Shown here piece after piece: positions 48,055 through 56,399 of a stretch of 64,000 bases of DNA. The DNA is from Pedobacter suwonensis (GTDB taxonomy: Bacteria; Bacteroidota; Bacteroidia; Sphingobacteriales; Sphingobacteriaceae). The DNA lies in contig NZ_FOJM01000001.1 of assembly GCF_900111825.1 (NCBI RefSeq), forward strand, positions 563,277 to 627,276. The letters are read 5' to 3'. How positions within the stretch are numbered: the first letter of the stretch is position 1; every line of letters begins with the position of its first letter. The notes under the pieces were generated by a model. That model was not told the origin of the DNA and searched no databases. It saw nothing but the letters and a program-made list of their open reading frames with translations. The translations under genes were made by a program, and so were the position numbers.

Positions 48055-50241
48055 TTAAAATTTATAGCCAATATTTAACCTAAATTCCCTTGGTGGATAA
48101 GGTACATAGGCATAGGCGCCAATGGTTGCTGAAGATGGTGTAATCCAGGCGCTTCCGTAATTAAACCTGTTCAGGATATTGTTTACCATTCCGTTTACGC
48201 TGAAGTGGCCTTGCGACCAGCCTATGCCACCATCTAACCTGAACACCGGGGCAAGGGATAGTTTTTGAAGTTCATAGCGGCCTGCCCTACCCACCTGTAG
48301 CTGGTAGCCTGCTGATATGGATAAGCCCCGCACTTTCTCAACCGGCAACAGGTAATGCAGCCAGGTATTCTGGATATGCTTTACCGTAAAAGGCGTGGTG
48401 AGTCCCAGCCTGGCCGGATTTTCATCTTTCGAAATGTGACTGTCGGTATAGGCATAATTGATTACTGCATTAAGGCCTTTAACAATCTCCCCCTTAAGGT
48501 CAAACTCTATCCCTTTTGAGGTGGTTTGGCCGAGCTGCGTCTGGATATTGGTGGAAGGATCAGTCACTTTAACATTATCGCGGGTAATCCTGTAAATGGA
48601 CACTGTTGTATTCCATTTTCCGCCCATCCAGTCTTTTTTAAGGCCTGCTTCCATATTTTCGCCCCTTAATGGCTTAAATGCTTCGCCGCTGCTGGTATTT
48701 ACGCCGCTCTGCGGGGTAAAGGTCTGATCATATAGTGCATATACCGAAAAATCAGACCTCAGCGAATAGCTCAATCCCAATTTTGGCGTAAAGGCAGTAT
48801 TGTTAGTCTCGCCCAAACTGGTTTTTGTCGGGCTTTTTTGTACGCCGGTTTTACTAAAAGTTAGCCTTGCTCCCAAAGTCACCCTTAATTTATTTTCAAA
48901 CAGCCCAAGTTCGTCCTGCACATAAGCAGCCTGATAAGAGATGGATTGCTGATCGGTCGCGATAGCTGATAATGAGCCCGCTCTCACGTTGGCATCAAAA
49001 GAAATGCCGTAAACGGGATGGTTTGCATCAAGCGGATAAAGGGTCTGGTTGGCGGTCGGATCGCCAGATCCGGAATAAGAAATGAACTTTTTACGGTTAA
49101 CATCTACCCCGCCCAGCAACTGGTGGCGGACACTACCGGTAGAAAATTCACCACTGATGTAGGGCTGGATGGCCAGTACACCGGTATTCAAGCGCTCGTA
49201 AGTTGCCCTGCGCATAATCAGGTTGGGCTGGGCCGCATTGTAACGCGAAACAAAGAAGTAAGTACCTTCCAGGTGGTCCCTGGCATAGGCAGTATTGATT
49301 GTGAGGTGCCAGTTTTTGTTAAAAGAATGGTGGTAGCTTAAAAAGCCATTGTGCTCGATGGATTTAAATGGCGCCTTATTCGGATCGTTTATGGTAAAAT
49401 CTGCCGGCAAACTTGCAAATCCATTGGGGGCGAATACGGTGGCAAAATACTGCTGGTAACGCTGGTCCTGGAAAAGATACTCAGCAGAAACATAAGAATG
49501 ATCGTTTATATTGTACCTGATGACCGGATTTACCACCACCTTATCATTGAAATTATATTTCTGGAAGGACCTGGACTTTTGTCCGGCAGCATTTAAACGG
49601 TACTGCCACTTTCCACTTTTATCAAGATTTCCATCCAAATCTGCGCTGAGGCGGTACAGGTTAAAGCTTCCCGTAGTAAAACTTACCTCACGGTTCCCGG
49701 TACCGGTAGGCTGCTTAGTGAGCACGTTATAAGATCCGGCAGGGTCGAATAAACCATTGATATAACTCGATGGACCTTTAATAAATTCTACGCGGCCAAT
49801 AATGGCTGCATCCTCAGCGCTGGGCCCTGCATAGATCATGGATAGGTCCAGGCCGTTACGCATCGGGGTAATCTGCGCCCCGCGCATAAATACCGAAGAG
49901 TTGTACAGGTCTGCGTTGTTGTTTCGCAGTGCCCCGCTCACGTTTCGCGTTACGCTTTCATTAATGGTGATGGCCTGCTGGTCTTCAATGAGGCGCTGAT
50001 CAATCTCCTGAATGTTCTGCGGCAGCTGCAACAGCGGGGTACTCAGCTTCAGCGCAGCTGAAGATTTGTTGAGGTTATACCTGCGGTAATAACGCGAGCT
50101 GACCCTGACTTCATCGAGTACCTTTGCCGATGTATCTGGTGCAGCGCTCACGGTATCCTTTTTTACCTTTGTTTTTTGCTGGGCACTTACCCCAACTGTT
50201 AAGGCTAAAAAACATAAGCCTGTAATCACTATTCTTTTCAT
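48055..50241 (-). CDS. TonB-dependent siderophore-type receptor
   Basis: 728 residues with a signal peptide (VITGLCFLALTVGVSAQ), a plug domain (about 55-190, with QNIQEIDQRLIEDQQAI and VEFIKGPSSYINGLFDPAG) and a 22-strand barrel ending ...PREFRLNIGYKF with a terminal Phe. The plug motif belongs to siderophore receptors, but its place between copper-type genes and a PepSY protein leaves open a metallophore for copper or iron. Its ATG directly follows the restored stop of the upstream frameshifted gene, and it is separated by 14 bp from PepSY. Confidence 0.92.
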   Translation of the reverse strand: MKRIVITGLCFLALTVGVSAQQKTKVKKDTVSAAPDTSAKVLDEVRVSSRYYRRYNLNKSSAALKLSTPLLQLPQNIQEIDQRLIEDQQAITINESVTRNVSGALRNNNADLYNSSVFMRGAQITPMRNGLDLSMIYAGPSAEDAAIIGRVEFIKGPSSYINGLFDPAGSYNVLTKQPTGTGNREVSFTTGSFNLYRLSADLDGNLDKSGKWQYRLNAAGQKSRSFQKYNFNDKVVVNPVIRYNINDHSYVSAEYLFQDQRYQQYFATVFAPNGFASLPADFTINDPNKAPFKSIEHNGFLSYHHSFNKNWHLTINTAYARDHLEGTYFFVSRYNAAQPNLIMRRATYERLNTGVLAIQPYISGEFSTGSVRHQLLGGVDVNRKKFISYSGSGDPTANQTLYPLDANHPVYGISFDANVRAGSLSAIATDQQSISYQAAYVQDELGLFENKLRVTLGARLTFSKTGVQKSPTKTSLGETNNTAFTPKLGLSYSLRSDFSVYALYDQTFTPQSGVNTSSGEAFKPLRGENMEAGLKKDWMGGKWNTTVSIYRITRDNVKVTDPSTNIQTQLGQTTSKGIEFDLKGEIVKGLNAVINYAYTDSHISKDENPARLGLTTPFTVKHIQNTWLHYLLPVEKVRGLSISAGYQLQVGRAGRYELQKLSLAPVFRLDGGIGWSQGHFSVNGMVNNILNRFNYGSAWITPSSATIGAYAYVPYPPREFRLNIGYKF

Positions 50242-50633
50242 TTAATCTTTTTTGTCGCTACAAATCCCTACAATGGTATGGAAACAGTCATGCACCTGTT
50301 TAGCCCAGCTAAAATCAATTTACCCTCAACCTTACGCTTAATGAGTTTATCCGGCGTTGCGCTTTCCAGGCCGCGCTGATGGATAGCGGGGATGATTCCA
50401 GGCCCCGAAAATTCGGCCGGTATGACGCATTTGTGCAACAATATTGCACTTTCCGGGAGCTCATCAGCACGCTTCTTTACCGGATCGCAGTTTCCTGCTG
50501 CTGCCGGATGAAAGGTCTGTGAAATGATGGCATGAAAATGCCCCGATGCCGGCCATTGATCAAAGTTATCCTGCGCCCTGAGGTTAAGGGAAAACAGGAT
50601 CATACCAAGGGTGATGACAAATATTTTTTTCAT
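50242..50633 (-). pseudogene. Small His-containing secreted protein, frameshifted near the C-terminus
   Basis: ATG 50633 starts a signal peptide (IFVITLGMILFSLNLRAQ), then DQWPASGHFHAIISQTFHPA, a pattern of small helical Bacteroidota exported proteins. In the annotated frame it ends ...LNRCMTVSIPL at 50268, but shifting by one base at about 50296-50300 gives ...LNQVHDCFHTIVGICSDKKD ending at 50242, which restores the family's HDxFHxIVxxC ending and abuts the next gene exactly. The span is 392 bp, one base short of 131 codons, consistent with a single deletion. Repeated His and Cys suggest metal binding. Frameshift by decay or assembly error. Confidence 0.75.
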
Positions 50634-50983
50634 TATTTTAATGTGAATTATGGATCTCAAAGATTATTTGTGTTACTAAAAGCTGTGTTTTTATATTAAT
50701 TGAGCATTCTTTTTGTCCTGGCCGGACAGGCTTCTTTCTTTTTGACGTCAAAAAGAAACAAAACCGAGGCACTGCCGAGCTCATTAATGCAAATGAAAAC
50801 GGTAGATAACCCATTAATAAAACGCCGGCTGAAAATTTTTCTATTAAAGGCAGGGAATGGGCTTTGACTGTGCTTCCCGAAAAATTTGTTAGGCCGGTGA
50901 TGCAGAGAACGAAGATTTTCTGCTTTGGCTTAGCCAAACGTTCATTCCTGTAGGTAAAATTAAGACCCATAATTCACGTTATT
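50634..50983. other. Gene-free interval with palindromic element (350 bp)
   Basis: A 110-codon minus-strand frame is present but reads like a translated repeat, not a protein. The interval breaks the otherwise tight cluster. It contains the perfect palindrome at 50735-50758 and a GTCC/GGAC hairpin at 50715-50727. Confidence 0.45.
50735..50758. repeat. Perfect 24-bp palindrome
   Basis: TTTCTTTTT, GACGTC, AAAAAGAAA form a perfect 24-bp palindrome centred on GACGTC. Nearby GTCCTGGCCGGAC (50715-50727) is a second near-perfect palindrome. It may be part of a dispersed intergenic repeat or a terminator of the YHS gene upstream on the minus strand. Confidence 0.6.
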
Positions 50984-51238
50984 TTATTTTCCGATATATT
51001 TTTTGGGTTCTGCTACAAATTTATTTTTGCAGCCTTCCGAGCAAAATCCGTACACCGTTTTTTGATATATGGCTGTTCTGGTATGGCCCGCTTTTACTTT
51101 CATTTTGCAGACCGGATCGGTGGCATCCTTTTTCAGCGTGTCTGTTTGCAGCGTTACCACCATCATCTTTTCATTTGCCTTTGCGGCGGCCATACTCAGC
51201 AACAGTACCACCCCTGGCAGGTATATTATTTTTTTCAT
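50984..51238 (-). CDS. YHS-domain protein, exported
   Basis: 84 residues. A signal peptide (YLPGVVLLLSMAAAKA) is followed by a YHS domain: DPVCKMKVKAGHTRTAIYQ then YGFCSEGCKNKF. The Cys residues of DPVCKM and FCSEGC are the usual metal ligands, found in copper-related proteins and P-type ATPases. The location right after the SCO gene supports a copper role. Confidence 0.88.
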   Translation of the reverse strand: MKKIIYLPGVVLLLSMAAAKANEKMMVVTLQTDTLKKDATDPVCKMKVKAGHTRTAIYQKTVYGFCSEGCKNKFVAEPKKYIGK

Positions 51239-51271
51239 GTTTTTTATTTTTTTTGTTCAGGCTTCGATTGG

Positions 51272-51912
51272 TTATTTCTCTTTCAAAAGAATATCCATGT
51301 CTGCCATAAGCTTTTCTACCTGATCCTGCTTCGTTCCATCGTACGCTTCGCGCACCCTCCGGTGCTTATCGATCAGCACCAGATAACCCTGGTGCACATA
51401 ACCTCCGGCTGCGGCCTTGTCTTCGTTGACCGAAACCAGGTAATCCTTTTGGGCCATGGCGTAAACAAGCTCCTTAGCTCCCCACACAAACTGCCATTGT
51501 TTACCTGCTGCCCCAAGCCTGCTACGGTAAGCCTTCAGTCTCGATGGAATATCATAACGGTAATCAATCGTGTGGGATAAAAACATCACCTCCGGATTGC
51601 CCTTATATTTTCATACACCTTTAAAAGGTTGCGGTGCATGATGGGGCAAATGGTTGGGCAGGAAGTAAAAAAGAAATCCGCTACATAGATTTTGCCGTCG
51701 AAATCTTTATTGGTCACCATGATGCTATCCTGGTTTAAAAAGCCGAAATCCGATATGGTTTTGTAAACCGTATCAATCACGGGTTTTCCATCTACCATGG
51801 TCTGCTTCACCCCATCCGGTATCAGCGGCAATCTGCGCGCGGTTTGCCCGCACGAGCAGACTATGCCTACCACTGCAAGCAGCAGCAGGCACTTTAAAGT
51901 TTCCTTTTTCAT
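51272..51912 (-). pseudogene. SCO-family copper chaperone, split by a one-base frameshift
   Basis: From ATG 51912 a lipoprotein (VVGIVCSC) runs with a thioredoxin fold and the copper-binding CPTIC of FFFTSCPTICPIMHRNLL, then leaves frame at VYENIRAIRR. One base to the side the frame continues KGNPEVMFLSHTIDYRYD and reaches the third ligand in GGYVHQGY and the end at 51272. The span of 641 bp is one short of 214 codons; restoring one A in an A run at about 51607-51610 gives VYEKYKGNPEVMF, the family sequence. SCO proteins deliver copper to cytochrome oxidase or act in redox control. Natural decay or an assembly error. Confidence 0.88.
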
Positions 51913-51928
51913 CGCTCCGCTTTTTAAA

Positions 51929-52438
51929 TCAATGTTTACTGTGGTCATGTTCAGCCGCTGTTGAAGCAGGTTTCAGGTTAAACTTTTCCAGGTAAGCATC
52001 CGATTCATCCAGCGCCTTTTTGTATTCACCATCAAGCTTTTTAATCCTGATCATCTCACCCTGAAAATACTTCACCGCCGCTCCATTACTCTTTCCCTCA
52101 ATATCTGGCTGGAAATCATGCATCCAGTCCATCATGTTATCATCTGCCTTGTTCAGCTTTGCAATCAATAAACTGATTTTATTTTTTTCCTCCGTGGTAT
52201 CAAGATCGGGCTTTGCCTGCTTAAGCTCCTTTAACCTTACTTTGGAAAGGGTATCCAGTACCATTCTGTTTTTCACCGCCTTTTCCCCGTCTCCCATTAC
52301 CTTATCATGAAGATCCATCACTTCCTGGCGTACGGTTTTATAATCGGGTTCACTTTTACAGCCAATGGCCATTGCTGCACAGAAGGTAAATGCGCCTAAG
52401 GCACCTAAACTTTTTTTGATTAAATTTTTAATATCCAT
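51929..52438 (-). CDS. Helical lipoprotein of the copper cluster
   Basis: 169 residues. A lipoprotein signal (FCAAMAIGC) precedes a helical, charged protein with long heptad-like stretches and a WMHDFQPDIEG segment, ending in a His-rich tail (AAEHDHSKH). Homologues are often labelled 'viral A-type inclusion protein', a meaningless transfer. The HDHSKH tail could bind metal. It lies between the barrel gene (23 bp) and the SCO gene, so it is in the same operon. Confidence 0.7.
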   Translation of the reverse strand: MDIKNLIKKSLGALGAFTFCAAMAIGCKSEPDYKTVRQEVMDLHDKVMGDGEKAVKNRMVLDTLSKVRLKELKQAKPDLDTTEEKNKISLLIAKLNKADDNMMDWMHDFQPDIEGKSNGAAVKYFQGEMIRIKKLDGEYKKALDESDAYLEKFNLKPASTAAEHDHSKH

Positions 52439-52461
52439 AACTTGAATTTTAGATTGTGTAT

Positions 52462-53388
52462 TTAAAACGGAATACTCATGTGTACCATCAGGCGGTTTCC
52501 GGCATATGCCCTTCCGCCAGCCAGGTCCTGCGATCTGACGTTCTGGTAATTGGCGCCTACCGAAAGCCCTTTCATGGCAACCTCCAGGCCTGCAACTGCT
52601 GAAAGCGAATAGCCACCAGACACGTCGACCATATATTTTTTGTTCTCCACATCCTTGTCCGCAGTCTCATAGAGTAGCCCTGCATTTGGCGCTATGGTTA
52701 CGGTATGGGCGATACGGAACTTATAGTACACCAGCGCGTTTGCGGTAAACTTATTGCCGTAACGGTACGCATATTGGTTTTCGGTATTTATTTTATAGTT
52801 GGCATTCAGGTTCAGTCCAAGGTCGTTATAGCGGATATCATAAGCCGCATTTACTGTAAAATCGGTACTTGCGGTACCCAGCTGGAAGTTGTTGGGCGAT
52901 TCCTGAACGGCCAGGCGCTCGGCAGGTTCATATTTTCCGGTAGGCACCTTAATCCCAGCACCCACCCAAAGCGACTGGACAAGTAGTTTTTCGCCCAGGG
53001 TACCAGTATGGTTGAACAGGTTATAGTATCCCATCACCGCAATATCACCCATTCCGTTCTTTGTACCATTTGCTTCCTGGCTTTTGCGCTGGTTGAAGTT
53101 ATAAGGAACAAATGCTAAAACGCGGAAGTTCTTTCCAAAGTTCCATCCGCCCCAAAGCTCGGCGCTTTGGTAGGTCTCGTCTGCGGTCAGCGGCGTGCGC
53201 TCCCCTTGCGGCCCAAGGTGGGTGCGCAGGGACTTGTACTGATAGCGCAGCCCTAAGAACCGCTTGTTATATTCGGGCAGGATTCCGATATAGTAACTTC
53301 CTACCCCGCAGCCGCAGATATCGCAGGCCAGAGAAGGAAAGCCAAGTGCCATCAGAAAAACCCATATCAATGTTTTTTTTATGGTCAT
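52462..53388 (-). CDS. Outer-membrane barrel protein with N-terminal CxxCxC motif
   Basis: 308 residues. The signal peptide is followed at once by CDICGCGVGSYYIGILPEYN, where the mature protein begins with a Cys cluster (CDICGCG) able to bind a metal or to form a lipid/disulfide site. The rest is an outer-membrane beta-barrel with alternating aromatic strands and a C-terminal Phe (MVHMSIPF), similar to the 'transporter'/MetA-pathway-like barrel family. Seven bp from the upstream dihaem gene. It may form the outer-membrane pore of this cluster. Confidence 0.75.
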   Translation of the reverse strand: MTIKKTLIWVFLMALGFPSLACDICGCGVGSYYIGILPEYNKRFLGLRYQYKSLRTHLGPQGERTPLTADETYQSAELWGGWNFGKNFRVLAFVPYNFNQRKSQEANGTKNGMGDIAVMGYYNLFNHTGTLGEKLLVQSLWVGAGIKVPTGKYEPAERLAVQESPNNFQLGTASTDFTVNAAYDIRYNDLGLNLNANYKINTENQYAYRYGNKFTANALVYYKFRIAHTVTIAPNAGLLYETADKDVENKKYMVDVSGGYSLSAVAGLEVAMKGLSVGANYQNVRSQDLAGGRAYAGNRLMVHMSIPF

Positions 53389-53395
53389 GCTTAAA

Positions 53396-54445
53396 TTATT
53401 GTTCGGCCAGGGCCGGATTATTTATAAAAGTCTCATCGTTTAGTGTGGCTAAAAATGCCAGGAGTTTGCTCTTGTCCTCATCACTCAAGGCAATGCCCAA
53501 CCTGGCGCCATTTTTTAGGATAGGATCCAGGTTTGGCAGGTCCTGCACCTGCGAATGGTAATGTTCCAGTACGCCGTCAAGCGTTAAAAACCTGCCATCA
53601 TGCATGTAAGGTGCTGTATATTTCAGGTTTCGGAGTGATGGTACCTTGAACTTGTACCTGTCAGTTGCGATCAGCGTAGCGGTATATAATCCCTGGTCGT
53701 TAATAGGACTCAGAGAGAGCCCGTTATTGCGAAAAGATCCATCGGTGAACAAAGGCTCGCTGTGGCAAGAAGCACATTTCTCTTTAAACAGCATATAACC
53801 TTGCTGCTCCTGGGTGGTAAAGGATACACCCGCTTCCTTTCTCATCACTTTATCGTATTTAGAATTGCTGCTGATGCACATCACCATAAACTGCGATAGT
53901 GCTTTCATCATCCTTGCGGTAGTGATTTCCTCCGTGCCAAAAGCATTTTTGAACAGGGTAGTATACTTTGGAAGCAGGCGCAGCTTCGCCATCACATTCT
54001 CAACGCTTTCATCCATTTCCTCATGGTTGGTAATGGGCGCAACAGGCTGCAGGTCGAGGTCAAAAATGCCTCCGCCCCACATAAACGCCTTGTTCCAGGC
54101 CAGGTTCATAATTGGCGGAGAGTTCCGGGTACCCAGGCGGTCATCTATGCCATGGCTCACATCATGCCCGTGCTGCGTAAAAGCAGACGACTGGATATGG
54201 CAGGAGCCGCAGCTTACCGTATTGTTTCTGGAAAGCCTGGCTTCATAAAAAAGGCTTCGCCCCAGCTCAAAGCCTGCCTTGGTTACCGGATTGGCAGAAA
54301 GCTTGTAAACGGGCGCCGGAAAATTGGCCGGTTGCTGAAATCCCAGAAAGGCCTCCACCTGCTCTTGTACCATATCACTCTTCTTGCAGGCGTACACAAA
54401 AAGGCATAGCGAAAAAATAATCAATATCTGTTTTTTACTCATCAT
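53396..54445 (-). CDS. Dihaem cytochrome c peroxidase / MbnH-like lipoprotein (second copy)
   Basis: 349 residues. Lipobox near Cys20 (FVYAC); two c-type haem sites, CGSCH at 79-83 and CASCH at about 225. The conserved PSLRNLKYTAPYMHDGRF segment places it in the bacterial CcpA/MauG superfamily, of which MbnH is a member. It lies 2 bp after the second MbnP gene, so co-function is likely: MbnH proteins oxidise a Trp of MbnP to kynurenine. A plain peroxidase activity is the alternative. Confidence 0.85.
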   Translation of the reverse strand: MMSKKQILIIFSLCLFVYACKKSDMVQEQVEAFLGFQQPANFPAPVYKLSANPVTKAGFELGRSLFYEARLSRNNTVSCGSCHIQSSAFTQHGHDVSHGIDDRLGTRNSPPIMNLAWNKAFMWGGGIFDLDLQPVAPITNHEEMDESVENVMAKLRLLPKYTTLFKNAFGTEEITTARMMKALSQFMVMCISSNSKYDKVMRKEAGVSFTTQEQQGYMLFKEKCASCHSEPLFTDGSFRNNGLSLSPINDQGLYTATLIATDRYKFKVPSLRNLKYTAPYMHDGRFLTLDGVLEHYHSQVQDLPNLDPILKNGARLGIALSDEDKSKLLAFLATLNDETFINNPALAEQ

Positions 54446-54447
54446 GC

Positions 54448-55308
54448 CTAGTTTTCGGTGTGGTCGTGTCTGAACATAGTGGTCAGGTTTTTTGCAATGT
54501 TTACGCTATAATCGCTGAACATCACATTGGGATGAGCGGCGATACTAAAACCATTGGGCCGGTTAAAAACCTTCATCGCATCTACAAAAAGGTGAACGTT
54601 ACTCTGCCTGTCCTTTCTCACTTTGGCAATCCCTGCAGTGGTCAGATCAACCGTGATGGTTTTGATATTGTTGATGGTCGGCGCAGCATAACCACCAAAG
54701 CCGCCGATGTGGTATTTGAATTGTTTCTTTCCGGTGGGATCACCATTTGCGTCATCCGAGATCACCCCGGCATTGCCTTCAAACCTGAAAAATATGTACC
54801 CGGAGTTCCAGCCCCAGTACATGCCCCCGCTATCATGATCGCCATTTGCTGCCGGGTCAAGTACTCCTGTACGCTTATCAATACCCATCGTACTTCTCAG
54901 GCTATCTACGCCTAAAGTAAAAGTCAACCTGGTATAATCGCCCTCAGGCACACGTACTTTTGCAAAACGGGTAGCTTTGTCTGATGATCTGATCAGAAAA
55001 TAACTGCTATCCTGTTTTACTGCGTATTCTTTTCCATCTGCGGTAGCCACCTTAATGTTGCTGATGAAATACTGCAGCATGGAAACGGTAAACTTTTCGC
55101 CGGCTGCGTTGGTATAGGGCGCAGCGGTATTATTGAAGGTAAGCGTGCGGTCGCCGATGATGTTATCGAACTCTACTGAAAAAGGCGCCAGATTGGTCTC
55201 CATAAATTCCGGAGCGGGTTCATCACCTTTTTCACAGGAGGCCAGTATTGAAAAACAGGCCAGTAGCAAAATTAACTGATTATATTTTCTATTAAATTTT
55301 TCCATCAT
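54448..55308 (-). CDS. MbnP-family lipoprotein B (histidine-containing)
   Basis: 286 residues. Lipobox CFSILASC, then the MbnP domain: FTVSMLQYFISNIKV, FTLGVDSLRS, DHDSGGMYWGWNSGYIFFRF, KYHIGGFGG and HLFVDAMKVF, ending RHDHTEN. The WGW motif and several histidines fit a copper site in which a tryptophan is converted to kynurenine by the partner dihaem enzyme. Its immediate neighbours on both sides are MbnH-like genes (3 bp and 2 bp gaps). This is the more canonical of the two MbnP copies. Confidence 0.85.
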   Translation of the reverse strand: MMEKFNRKYNQLILLLACFSILASCEKGDEPAPEFMETNLAPFSVEFDNIIGDRTLTFNNTAAPYTNAAGEKFTVSMLQYFISNIKVATADGKEYAVKQDSSYFLIRSSDKATRFAKVRVPEGDYTRLTFTLGVDSLRSTMGIDKRTGVLDPAANGDHDSGGMYWGWNSGYIFFRFEGNAGVISDDANGDPTGKKQFKYHIGGFGGYAAPTINNIKTITVDLTTAGIAKVRKDRQSNVHLFVDAMKVFNRPNGFSIAAHPNVMFSDYSVNIAKNLTTMFRHDHTEN

Positions 55309-55311
55309 ACA

Positions 55312-56394
55312 TTAATTAGGATTACTGAATTTTTTATTTTTTGTGAAAGCATCATCCGTAAGGGCGGATAGGAAAGCTTTTATGGCCGCTTTTTCTGCCT
55401 GCGAGATCGGAATACCTAAATTGCCATCATTTTGATACAGGGCCCGATCTACAGTTGCTGAATAGGTAATTCCCGAACGATAGTGATCTAACACCTGGTC
55501 CAGGTTAATGAATCTTCCGTCATGCATATACGGAGCGGTGAGCATCACGTTCCTTAATGAAGGCGTTTTGAATTTGCCCATATCAGCCAAATCAAAGCTC
55601 ACGCGGTACCTTCCCTGGTAAATTCCTTCCAGGTCGTCTGGAAAGATGGCATCAATGCCGTTGTTGTGATAGCTGTAGTCGGTAAAAAGTTCACCCTGGT
55701 GGCAGCTCCCGCATTTTGCATGTACCAGTGCAAGTCCCTGTAGTTCCTGGCTGCTCAAGGTCGCGCCAGGTACTTTCCTGATGTAAAGATCGTACCTTGA
55801 GCCTGCAGAAATCAGTGTCCTTTGAAACTGTGCCAATGCCTTGAGCACATCTGTTGAGGTGATTTCCCTGTTAAACACCAGTTTAAACCTTTTAACATAA
55901 TCTGGTACCGCTTTAAGTTCCCTTTCCAGCTCATAAAGATCCTGATGCATTTCATCCTCGCTGGTTAATGGTCCTAAAGCCTGCGATTCGAGATTCTTTG
56001 AGCCACCGTCCCAAAAAAGGCCGCTTTTTGCCCATGCCAGGTTAAACAGTGTTGGTGTATGGCGGTGAAGGGGTTTAGCCGACACCCCGATACTGGTCAA
56101 TGCGGTTGCATCAGAAAAGGCAATATCCTGCCTGTGGCATGATGCACAAGACAGTTTGTTGTTTCCTGATAATCTTGCGTCATAAAATAAGATCCTCCCC
56201 AGCTCAATTCCTTCAGCACTAAGCGGATTGTCCGCATCGTCTGCTACCTTCGGCAAATTACCCGGCACTTCCAGTCTGGCTGGTGTCGGTGCCGGGAAAT
56301 TTTCAACCGGGCGGTGATCCTTTTTACAGGATATCACCGTGCCCGATAGCAGCATCAGGGCAGAAAGATGCAGCACTGCATATTTGCCGTTCAT
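55312..56394 (-). CDS. Dihaem cytochrome c peroxidase / MbnH-like lipoprotein (first copy)
   Basis: 360 residues. Lipoprotein with lipobox VISC (Cys23). Haem sites are CASCH at 83-87 and CGSCH near 227; the segment PSLRNVMLTAPYMHDGRF is shared with the second copy. It lies 5 bp after MbnP A and 3 bp before MbnP B, so it could serve either. Family relation to MauG/MbnH versus ordinary cytochrome c peroxidase needs sequence comparison; adjacency to MbnP genes favours the former. Confidence 0.85.
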   Translation of the reverse strand: MNGKYAVLHLSALMLLSGTVISCKKDHRPVENFPAPTPARLEVPGNLPKVADDADNPLSAEGIELGRILFYDARLSGNNKLSCASCHRQDIAFSDATALTSIGVSAKPLHRHTPTLFNLAWAKSGLFWDGGSKNLESQALGPLTSEDEMHQDLYELERELKAVPDYVKRFKLVFNREITSTDVLKALAQFQRTLISAGSRYDLYIRKVPGATLSSQELQGLALVHAKCGSCHQGELFTDYSYHNNGIDAIFPDDLEGIYQGRYRVSFDLADMGKFKTPSLRNVMLTAPYMHDGRFINLDQVLDHYRSGITYSATVDRALYQNDGNLGIPISQAEKAAIKAFLSALTDDAFTKNKKFSNPN

Positions 56395-56399
56395 GCCAG

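Noticed and set aside
50638..50970. 110-codon minus-strand frame in the copper cluster
   Set aside because: It runs through perfect palindromes, has no domain and overlaps the start of the small His-rich gene.
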